Assembly (NCBI GenBank): GCA_004556345.1 | Contig: SFHQ01000017.1 | Coordinates: 1-36,802 of the forward strand | Length of the DNA stretch: 36,802 bases | Source: Clostridiales bacterium | GTDB taxonomy: Bacteria; Bacillota; Clostridia; Oscillospirales; Oscillospiraceae | Direction: 5' to 3' | Shown here: positions 31,395-36,802 of the stretch, piece after piece | Layout: the number at the start of each line of letters is the position of its first letter | How positions within the stretch are numbered: the first letter of the stretch is position 1 | Notes under the pieces: model-generated | Told to the model about the DNA's origin: nothing | The model's database searches: none | Seen by the model: the letters and a program-made list of their open reading frames with translations, nothing else | Made by a program: the position numbers and the translations under genes

Positions 31395-31820
31395 ATGGCT
31401 GCATATATGAGAAAGACGGGGATCCTCCCCGTCTGCACCAATAACGAGGCCCGGGCCTACTTCGCCGGCAAGGGCCTCACCTATGCTGACGTGACCGAGG
31501 GCGACATCCTCACCCTGGTCATGCTGCTGAACAAGCACATCAAGAAGGCCAACGCAGACTGCGAGACCTCGATGGGCTCCATGTACCTGAGCCGCCGGAT
31601 CGACCTCAAACGGAAGACCAACGGCACCCTGATCAGCTGCTACCTCTACGTCAACAGCCACTACTTCGAGCGCCGGGAGTGCATCAGCTTCAACGCTGAC
31701 GGCTGGATCGGCTTCGCCGGCTGGGCTGACCAGGGCAACACCAACCCCATTTTACGAGCATTTATCGAGTGGTGCGACGCGCTCGCTGCCACCAAAGAAA
31801 AGGAGGACACACAACTATGA
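31395..31820 (+). CDS. Hypothetical early protein
   Basis: A 141-residue protein with AAGGAGGTGG upstream. It has a conserved-looking body: TGILPVCTNNEARAYFAGKG, then a helix (ILTLVMLLNKHIKKAN), then strands (YLSRRIDLKRKT, LISCYLYVNSHYFERRECISF) and a final helix. A second in-frame ATG five codons on (31407... ATG of MRKTG) is a possible alternative start. I do not recognise the family. It is ATGA-coupled to the next gene. Confidence 0.72.
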   Translation: MAAYMRKTGILPVCTNNEARAYFAGKGLTYADVTEGDILTLVMLLNKHIKKANADCETSMGSMYLSRRIDLKRKTNGTLISCYLYVNSHYFERRECISFNADGWIGFAGWADQGNTNPILRAFIEWCDALAATKEKEDTQL

Positions 31821-32038
31821 CCCGCTTCAAGTATTATTCCAATTATCTCGCCTGCCTGCTGGGCACTCTGATCGCCTTCGAGCTCTGCTGGATCGGCGCC
31901 AAGTACGTCATCGAGGGCGAGGTGGTCCACACCTACCTCGACCACTTCATCGCCGTGTGCGGCTCGTTTTATATCACCCGTGACACCATGAAGCTCTGGC
32001 TGAAGCTCCAGACCAAGGGCCAGAGAGTCCAGCACTGA
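31817..32038 (+). CDS. Small membrane protein
   Basis: A 73-residue protein with two hydrophobic segments (YLACLLGTLIAFELCWIGAKYV at about 9-30, cut here into one run plus HFIAVCGSFYITRD later). I start at ATG 31817, which overlaps the upstream stop and has AAAGGAGGA before it; the longer frame from 31769 adds only a basic, overlapping segment. Function unknown; small membrane proteins in the early region often act in superinfection exclusion. Confidence 0.7.
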   Translation: MTRFKYYSNYLACLLGTLIAFELCWIGAKYVIEGEVVHTYLDHFIAVCGSFYITRDTMKLWLKLQTKGQRVQH

Positions 32039-32048
32039 GGAGGTCGCC

Positions 32049-32351
32049 ATGAGGAAGGACATCCCGCTGCACCAGTACCCGAAGGATGTGCAGATCGCGG
32101 CCCACATGATCGGCCTGGACTACGAGCGCCCCTATACCCGGCACGGCCGGCGATACTACAAGCCATACCGCGACTACTTCTACTCGGCGCTGTCCGGCCC
32201 CGACTATGAGACGCTGCGGAAGATGGAGAAGAAGGGCCACGTCGTGAGCGGCGAGCCCGGCGAGAAGGGCATCTATTTCTGGATGACCCGTGAGGGCCTG
32301 GACTGGCTGGGCGAAAAGCTCCGGATCCAGATCCACGACCCCAGAGACTAA
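32049..32351 (+). CDS. Hypothetical early protein
   Basis: A 100-residue protein with GGAGG at about 32039-32043. It is rich in Tyr and Lys and has an aromatic central segment (HGRRYYKPYRDYFYSALSG), then DYETLRKMEKKGHVVSG and GIYFWMTREGLDWLGEKL, a helix-strand-helix pattern that could be a winged-helix-like unit. It is similar in style to small conserved phage proteins of Clostridia; no function can be assigned. Confidence 0.72.
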   Translation: MRKDIPLHQYPKDVQIAAHMIGLDYERPYTRHGRRYYKPYRDYFYSALSGPDYETLRKMEKKGHVVSGEPGEKGIYFWMTREGLDWLGEKLRIQIHDPRD

Positions 32352-32371
32352 ACCAAGGAAGGAGGCAAAAC

Positions 32372-32590
32372 ATGGCCACAGTAAAGACTATTGACGCCCA
32401 GACCATCGGGGAAAGACTTCGCGCTCTGCGCGGATCTCGCACCCAGAAGGAAGTCGGCGACGCCATCGGCGTGACTGCCATGGCGATCTCTTTCTACGAG
32501 CGCGGCGAGCGAGTGCCGGCCGATGACATCAAGGTGGCGCTGGCCCGTTATTTCAACAGCACCGTGGAAGCTATTTTTTTTACATTCTAA
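32372..32590 (+). CDS. Small XRE-family regulator (Cro-like)
   Basis: A 72-residue protein that is almost entirely one XRE helix-turn-helix: IGERLRALRGSRTQKEVGDAIGVTAMAISFYERGERVPADDIKVALARYF. It is transcribed with the early genes, so it may act as the Cro-like counterpart of the repressor. Its stop lies right next to a third 17-bp operator-like palindrome at 32591-32607. GGAAGGAGG precedes the start. Confidence 0.87.
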   Translation: MATVKTIDAQTIGERLRALRGSRTQKEVGDAIGVTAMAISFYERGERVPADDIKVALARYFNSTVEAIFFTF

Positions 32591-32607
32591 GTAAACTTTA
32601 AGCTTAC
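32591..32607. promoter_or_regulatory. Operator-like palindrome O3
   Basis: GTAAACT-TTA-AGCTTAC, 17 bp like O1 and O2, with a single mismatch between arms. It starts with the same GTAAACT half-site as O2. It lies between the XRE gene and the zinc-finger gene, about 1.9 kb from the main operators. Confidence 0.6.
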
Positions 32608-32627
32608 TTTTTCAAAGGAGGACACAC

Positions 32628-32831
32628 ATGGGAAGAAAGAACAGACAGCGCAAGCCGGAGCCCTTCAAGTGCTGCGAGACCTGCGCCAATATGCAACCGA
32701 TAGGAGAAGGCGACCACATTTGTGACGCCTGCTGCAGCCACGATGGCAGCCCGACCGCTCTCGTCCTGGAGAGCTACATCCCGGCCGACGACTACTTCAT
32801 CTGCGGAGGAAGCAGGTGGACGCCCCAATGA
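32628..32831 (+). CDS. Small cysteine-rich, zinc-binding-like protein
   Basis: A 67-residue protein with CCETCANM, then CDACC and a late Cys (FICGG), suggesting a treble-clef or zinc-ribbon-type site. AAAGGAGG lies upstream. The N-terminus is very basic. It is ATGA-coupled to the methyltransferase that follows, so it may assist that enzyme or bind DNA. Function unknown. Confidence 0.75.
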   Translation: MGRKNRQRKPEPFKCCETCANMQPIGEGDHICDACCSHDGSPTALVLESYIPADDYFICGGSRWTPQ

Positions 32832-33376
32832 GCGCAACCAACAGAGGCGGAGCACGCAAGGCCTACGACTTCTACACAACGCCTCCCGAGGCCGTCCGGG
32901 CGCTCCTGGATAACTTTGACGGCATCAGCTCCGGCGACCGCATCCTGGAGCCTTCGGCCGGAAACGGCCAGATCATTCGCGTGCTGCGGGAATACGGCTA
33001 CGACAACCGGATCGACGCCGTCGAGCTGAGGCCAGAGGAGCAAGCAACCCTGGAGACCCTGGCGGACAGCGTAACGATCGGCAGCTTTTTCGACTACGAC
33101 CCGGGGCTGGGCTACGATGTCATCATCGGGAACCCGCCGTACAGCATGGCTCTGGAGTTTATCAACAAGAGCCTGGAGCTGCTCCACCCTGGCGGCCTTC
33201 TGATCTTCCTGCTTCGGACGAACTTCCTGGAGAGCGAGAAGCGCTTCAGGTGGTGGCAAGAGCACCTGATCAGCGGCCTTTACACCCTGCACAAGCGCCC
33301 CAGCTTCACCGGCCACGGCACGGACGCCACCAGCTACTCCTGGTTCGTATGGGAACGGGGGGGATCGGCTGCGTAG
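32828..33376 (+). CDS. DNA adenine N6-methyltransferase-like protein
   Basis: A 182-residue SAM-dependent methyltransferase. Motif I is EPSAGNG (residues 41-47), the acidic loop is AVEL, and catalytic NPPY is at 102-105, in the order of gamma-type/N6-adenine enzymes. There is no clear separate target-recognition domain, so it may be weakly specific or act in protection of phage DNA. I choose ATG 32828 (AGGTGG at 32814-32819 and ATGA overlap); a GTG at 32816 would add four residues. It is complete, unlike the other methyltransferase in the window. Confidence 0.87.
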   Translation: MSATNRGGARKAYDFYTTPPEAVRALLDNFDGISSGDRILEPSAGNGQIIRVLREYGYDNRIDAVELRPEEQATLETLADSVTIGSFFDYDPGLGYDVIIGNPPYSMALEFINKSLELLHPGGLLIFLLRTNFLESEKRFRWWQEHLISGLYTLHKRPSFTGHGTDATSYSWFVWERGGSAA

Positions 33377-33415
33377 GCCGGCAGACCATCAAAATCATCT
33401 AAGGAGGAGAAGCTC

Positions 33416-33547
33416 ATGGACGAGATCGACCTGACAATGCTCGCGCGGTCAGCCTACCGGGCGATTTTGAGAAGCATGGAACCCCAGGAGCCCGAGAAGG
33501 GCGAAGCCGTGAAGGAGGTGGTGCCTATGTCCTCAGAAAATGAATGA
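33416..33547 (+). CDS. Small hypothetical protein (43 aa)
   Basis: A short frame with a good AAGGAGGAG ribosome binding site (about 33401-33409) and ATG 33416. The product MDEIDLTMLARSAYRAILRSM... is a short helix followed by a Glu/Pro-rich tail. No family is recognised. A tandem 11-bp repeat GCCCCGGAGCC (33548-33558 and 33562-33572) follows its stop. Confidence 0.6.
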   Translation: MDEIDLTMLARSAYRAILRSMEPQEPEKGEAVKEVVPMSSENE

Positions 33548-33572
33548 GCCCCGGAGCCGAAGCCCCGGAGCC
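33548..33572 (+). repeat. 11-bp tandem-like repeat
   Basis: GCCCCGGAGCC at 33548-33558 and 33562-33572, three bases apart, in a 73-bp gap. An ATTATAAC stretch before the AGGAGG of the next gene could be a -10 element but lacks a -35. Confidence 0.4.
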
Positions 33573-33620
33573 CAGGAGAACACTCTCCCATTATAACACA
33601 ATTTAGGAGGAAATAAAAGC

Positions 33621-34067
33621 ATGAAGATCACAGTTGAATTTGCAAATCTGGACGAGTTCAAGCAGTACATGGGCATCGAGTCACCGAGCCAGCTCGTCCA
33701 GGCGCCAAAGGAAGCCGCAGACGCTCCGGCACCTGCACCCGCTGAGGACGTCCAGGAACCCCAGGAAGCGCCCGAAGCTCCTGCCCCTAAGAAGAACACC
33801 AAGAAGACCGACAAGCCCGCCCCTGCGGCAGATGAGCCAGCTCCTGAGCCTGCTGAAGCCGCTGCCGGGGGCGCCCCCACAGCCGTGACCGAGGACTTCC
33901 GCATCGCTGTCCGCAAGCAGCTGGCAGCCCTCAACAAGAAGTGCGGTTACAACCGCGCCGCCGAGCTGATCAAGGAGCTGACCGGCAAGGACAAGCTCAC
34001 CGAAGTGGAGCTGGCAGATCTGCCGAAGCTCATGGACAAAGCAAAGGAGGAAACCAATGCCGAGTAA
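33621..34067 (+). CDS. Phage protein with Pro/Ala linker, replication block
   Basis: A 148-residue protein. The N-terminal 20 residues form a small strand-helix unit (MKITVEFANLDEFKQYMG). Residues about 28-88 are a Pro/Ala/Lys/Glu-rich disordered linker. The C-terminal 55 residues form a conserved helical domain (FRIAVRKQLAALNKKCGYNRAAELIKELTG...LPKLMDKAKEE). Similar phage proteins are sometimes named rRNA biogenesis protein rrp5-like, without clear meaning. It precedes and overlaps the DUF2800 gene by 11 bp, so it likely belongs to replication or recombination. Confidence 0.75.
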   Translation: MKITVEFANLDEFKQYMGIESPSQLVQAPKEAADAPAPAPAEDVQEPQEAPEAPAPKKNTKKTDKPAPAADEPAPEPAEAAAGGAPTAVTEDFRIAVRKQLAALNKKCGYNRAAELIKELTGKDKLTEVELADLPKLMDKAKEETNAE

Positions 34068-35229
34068 GCACGCACGCTGCTCCGCCTCCGCCGCCTACCG
34101 CTGGATCAACTGCCCCGGATCCGTGGCCCTCTCTGATCAGTGCCAGGATCCCGGCTCCAGCAACTACGCCGACGAGGGCACCCTGGCCCATGCGGTCGCC
34201 GAGCTGAAGCTCCGGCACGAAATCGGGGAGCTGACCGATCTCGAATACCAGGAACAGCGAATCGCCCTCCAGGAAAACGCATATTACACCGGCGAGATGG
34301 AGGAAGCCACCGACTTCTATGTCGAGGTCGTCCTGGAATCGCTGGCCGCGGCCGGAGACGGGGCTGAGCTGATGATCGAGCAGCAGCTTGATCTCAGCAA
34401 GTGGATTCCGGAGGGCTTCGGCACCTCTGACGCCGTTATTATCGGCGGCGGCATGATCCAGGCCATCGACCTGAAGTACGGCAAGGGCGTCAAGGTCGAG
34501 GCCAAGAACAACCCCCAACTCCGGCTCTATGGACTGGGAGCCGCGAATCTGTTCGGCAGTCTATACGACTTCGACACCGTCCGGACCACCATCGTCCAGC
34601 CCCGCCTCGACCATGTAGACAGTGAGACCAGCCTCCTGAAGGAGCTGCTGCTCTGGGGCGAGGAGGAAGTCGCGCCCAGGGCCATCATGGCCATGGAGGG
34701 CTCCGACTACTTCGTGGCCGGCGACTGGTGCCGCTTCTGCCCGGCGAAGGCCCGCTGCCGCAAGCGTGCCGAGTTCAATCTGGAGCTGGCCCGCATGGAG
34801 TTCCAGAGGCCCCCGCTGCTCTCAGACGAGGAGATCGGCGAGGTGCTGACCAAGGCCGAACACCTGAAGAAGTGGGCCGAGGAGGTCAGCGAGTACGCTC
34901 TGACCGAGGCCCTCAGCGGCAAACACTTCGACGGCTGGAAGCTGGTCGAGGGCCGCAGCATCCGCAAATATGCCGACGAGGTCAAGGTGGCGGAGACCCT
35001 GAAAGCCGCAGGCTTTGACGAGGCGATGCTCTACCAGCGCAAGCTCTACGGCATCACCGACATGGAGAAACTCGTCGGCAAGAAGAAGCTGGCCGCCACC
35101 CTGGGCGACCTGCTGATCAAACCTCAGGGCAAGCCGGTACTCGTGCCGGAGTCCGATAAACGCCAAGCCATCAACACAACCGAAGCGGCGAAGGCCGACT
35201 TCGATGGGGAAGAAATCCCGCAATTTTAA
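34057..35229 (+). CDS. DUF2800 protein (Cas4/RecB-like nuclease)
   Basis: A 390-residue PD-(D/E)XK nuclease of the DUF2800 family. Iron-sulphur-type cysteines are visible: Cys19 (WINCPGS) and the cluster Cys225, Cys228, Cys234 (DWCRFCPAKARC), as in Cas4 and AddB. Catalytic segments are GTSDAVII and AIDLKYGKG (Asp-x-Lys), with a later NPQLRLYGLGA helix. It probably processes DNA ends in phage recombination or replication. The gene stands in the standard order DUF2800-DUF2815-PolA. Confidence 0.9.
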   Translation: MPSKHARCSASAAYRWINCPGSVALSDQCQDPGSSNYADEGTLAHAVAELKLRHEIGELTDLEYQEQRIALQENAYYTGEMEEATDFYVEVVLESLAAAGDGAELMIEQQLDLSKWIPEGFGTSDAVIIGGGMIQAIDLKYGKGVKVEAKNNPQLRLYGLGAANLFGSLYDFDTVRTTIVQPRLDHVDSETSLLKELLLWGEEEVAPRAIMAMEGSDYFVAGDWCRFCPAKARCRKRAEFNLELARMEFQRPPLLSDEEIGEVLTKAEHLKKWAEEVSEYALTEALSGKHFDGWKLVEGRSIRKYADEVKVAETLKAAGFDEAMLYQRKLYGITDMEKLVGKKKLAATLGDLLIKPQGKPVLVPESDKRQAINTTEAAKADFDGEEIPQF

Positions 35230-35244
35230 GGAGGAAAAAAAAAT

Positions 35245-35787
35245 ATGTCTACCAAAGTTATCACAGGAAAAGTTCGTTTCTCTTATGTCAACATCTTCAA
35301 GTCCCGCGCCTTCCAGGCTGGGCAGGACGCCAAGTACAGCATCTGCCTGCTGATCCCCAAGGATGACAAGAAAACCATCAAGGCTATCAAGGCAGCCATC
35401 GACGAGGCCATCCAGGACGGCATCAGCTCCAAGTGGGGAGGCAAAAAGCCCGGCAACCTGAAGCTGCCCCTCCGCGACGGCGACGCCGAACGCGCTGACG
35501 AGGCGCCCGAGTACGAAGGTATGTTCTTCCTGAACGCCAACAGCACCCAGAAGCCCGGCATCGTCGACAAGGATCTGAACGAGATTCTGGATCCCGACGA
35601 GGTGTACTCCGGCTGCTGGGGCCGCGCATCCATCAATTTCTACGCCTTCAACACCAACGGAAACAAGGGTGTCGGCGTCGGCCTGAACAACATCCAGAAG
35701 TTGAAGGACGACGAGCCCCTGGGCGCTGCCCGTGCTTCCGCTGAGGACGACTTCGGCGACGACTTCGATGATGACGAGGAGTTCTAA
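35245..35787 (+). CDS. DUF2815 single-strand DNA-binding-like protein
   Basis: A 180-residue DUF2815 protein, OB-fold-like and thought to act as the phage SSB. N-terminal strands (VITGKVRFSYVNIFKS, KYSICLLIPKDD) and the segment PEYEGMFFLNANS are family marks. The acidic C-terminal tail (EDDFGDDFDDDEEF) resembles the protein-interaction tail of bacterial SSB. AAGGAGG precedes the start. It lies two bases before polA. Confidence 0.88.
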   Translation: MSTKVITGKVRFSYVNIFKSRAFQAGQDAKYSICLLIPKDDKKTIKAIKAAIDEAIQDGISSKWGGKKPGNLKLPLRDGDAERADEAPEYEGMFFLNANSTQKPGIVDKDLNEILDPDEVYSGCWGRASINFYAFNTNGNKGVGVGLNNIQKLKDDEPLGAARASAEDDFGDDFDDDEEF

Positions 35788-35789
35788 CC

Positions 35790-36802
35790 ATGCCGCGGAC
35801 TATGGGCATAGACATTGAGACCTATAGCTCCGTGGACCTGAAGGAGGCGGGCGTCTACGCCTATGTGGAGGCGCCCGACTTCGACATCCTGCTGATCTCC
35901 TATGTCCTGGACGGCTGGGACGATGTCAAAACCATCGACGCCATGGAAGTCGACGCCAACGGCAACCGGCGGATCTTCACCCCGGAGAGCACGGACGACT
36001 TCCGAGAGTTCTGCGAGGCCCTGATTGACCGCGAGACCATAAAGACCGCCTTCAACGCCAACTTCGAGCGGACCTGCCTGGCCAAGTGGCTCGGCCGGCC
36101 CATGCCTCCGGAAGAATGGCGGTGCACCATGGTCAAAGCCTTGACGCTGGGCCTGCCCGGAAACCTGGCAGACGCCGGCGAGGCCCTGGGCCTTCCGCCC
36201 GAGAAACTGAAGGACCCCCAGGGCAAGGCGCTGATCCAGTTCTTCTCTAAGCCTTGCAAGCCCACCCGGGTCAACGGGCAGCGGACGCGCAACCTCCCGC
36301 AGCATGACCCGGCCAAGTGGCAGCTCTACAAGAGCTATAACCGCCAGGATGTAGTCACCGAGCAGGAGATCCTTCGGAAGCTATCCATCTACAAGACCCC
36401 GGAGTCAGAGCAAGAGCTCTGGGCTCTGGATCAGCGCATGAACGACAACGGCGTGAGGCTGGACATCCCCATGGTCCAGAAGATCGTCGAGTATGACACC
36501 AGGCGCCGGCAGGAGCTCCAGGAGGAAGCCAAGGAGTTGACCGGACTGAGTAACCCGAACAGCCTACACCAGCTGAAATGCTGGCTGGATCAGGAAGGCG
36601 CCGGCATGACCAGCGTCACCAAGGACACCATCGCCGAGGCGCTTCGGCGTCCCGATCTTCCCCAAGATGTCCGGCGGGTGCTGGAGATCCGGACCGCGCT
36701 GGGCAAGACCAGTGTGGCGAAGTACAGCACCATGCTGACCGCCCACTGCCAGGACAACCGGCTGCGAGGCATCCTCCAGTTTTACGGGGCCAACCGCTCC
36801 GG
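35790..36802 (+). CDS. polA: DNA polymerase I family protein (3'-partial)
   Basis: The first 337 codons of a phage family-A DNA polymerase; the right edge of the window cuts it. The 3'-5' exonuclease domain begins with MGIDIETYSS, has TAFNANFERTCLAKWLG and YNRQDVVTEQEI. Then comes the start of the polymerase part (DQRMNDNGVRLDIPMVQKI, TGLSNPNSLHQLKCWL). The palm and finger motifs are outside the window. These phage enzymes are usually some 640 residues, so about half is missing. Confidence 0.92.
   Translation, partial: MPRTMGIDIETYSSVDLKEAGVYAYVEAPDFDILLISYVLDGWDDVKTIDAMEVDANGNRRIFTPESTDDFREFCEALIDRETIKTAFNANFERTCLAKWLGRPMPPEEWRCTMVKALTLGLPGNLADAGEALGLPPEKLKDPQGKALIQFFSKPCKPTRVNGQRTRNLPQHDPAKWQLYKSYNRQDVVTEQEILRKLSIYKTPESEQELWALDQRMNDNGVRLDIPMVQKIVEYDTRRRQELQEEAKELTGLSNPNSLHQLKCWLDQEGAGMTSVTKDTIAEALRRPDLPQDVRRVLEIRTALGKTSVAKYSTMLTAHCQDNRLRGILQFYGANRS

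Noticed and set aside
32828..33376. A restriction-modification system
   Set aside because: Two methyltransferases are present but no restriction endonuclease gene lies near either one; they look like solitary phage methyltransferases.

Overview
This window is most of the genome of a temperate, long-tailed (siphovirus-type) phage or prophage of a Gram-positive anaerobe. The base composition is GC-rich (about 60 % by eye). The gene set (SPP1-like portal, Gp15-type tail chaperone, CD1375-family small proteins, DUF2800/DUF2815/PolA replication block, large serine recombinase, Prp protease with cleavable N-terminal leaders) is typical of phages of gut Clostridia, probably Oscillospiraceae-like hosts. 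No host chromosomal flank, rRNA or tRNA gene is visible.

Layout. 1-7.5 kb holds the second half of the replication block: a primase-helicase (PrimPol + VapE), a noncoding region rich in GGTAAC repeats that looks like a replication origin, a VRR-NUC nuclease, an HNH protein, an SNF2 helicase, a second HNH protein, a DUF4406 protein, an ArpU-like late regulator and a DNA methyltransferase. 7.6-9.7 kb holds a short promoter-hairpin element and then the terminase genes. 9.7-16.7 kb holds portal, MuF-like protein, Prp protease, scaffold, capsid, connectors and major tail protein. 16.8-23.3 kb holds tail chaperones, tape measure, Dit, Tal-like protein and a baseplate protein. 23.3-26.5 kb is a complete diversity-generating retroelement (DGR): a target tail protein with a variable repeat at its C-terminus, a template repeat and a reverse transcriptase. 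26.5-28.7 kb holds small tail/lysis proteins, holin and amidase endolysin. On the minus strand, 28.7-30.6 kb carries the serine recombinase and the CI-like repressor. Divergent promoters with palindromic operators follow at 30.67-30.72 kb. From 30.8 kb rightward come early genes, a second methyltransferase, DUF2800 nuclease, SSB-like DUF2815 and the 5' part of DNA polymerase I, cut by the window end.

The replication block is split between the two ends of the window: it ends inside PolA and begins just before the primase. The simplest reading is a circular or circularly permuted phage genome opened inside this block, with only a short piece missing.

The strongest special feature is the DGR. 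Template (24963-25072) and variable repeat (24733-24842) differ at 16 of 110 positions, and every difference falls on a template adenine. Nine codons of the tail protein are changed in residue and one silently. The reverse transcriptase carries an apparent insertion of about 65 residues, and no Avd-like accessory gene is seen. Other points of interest are a phage Prp protease with matching leaders on three virion proteins, a G10 tract that puts a methyltransferase out of frame, frame breaks in the SNF2 helicase and the primase, the iteron-like region, a third distant operator and a candidate attP inside the recombinase gene.
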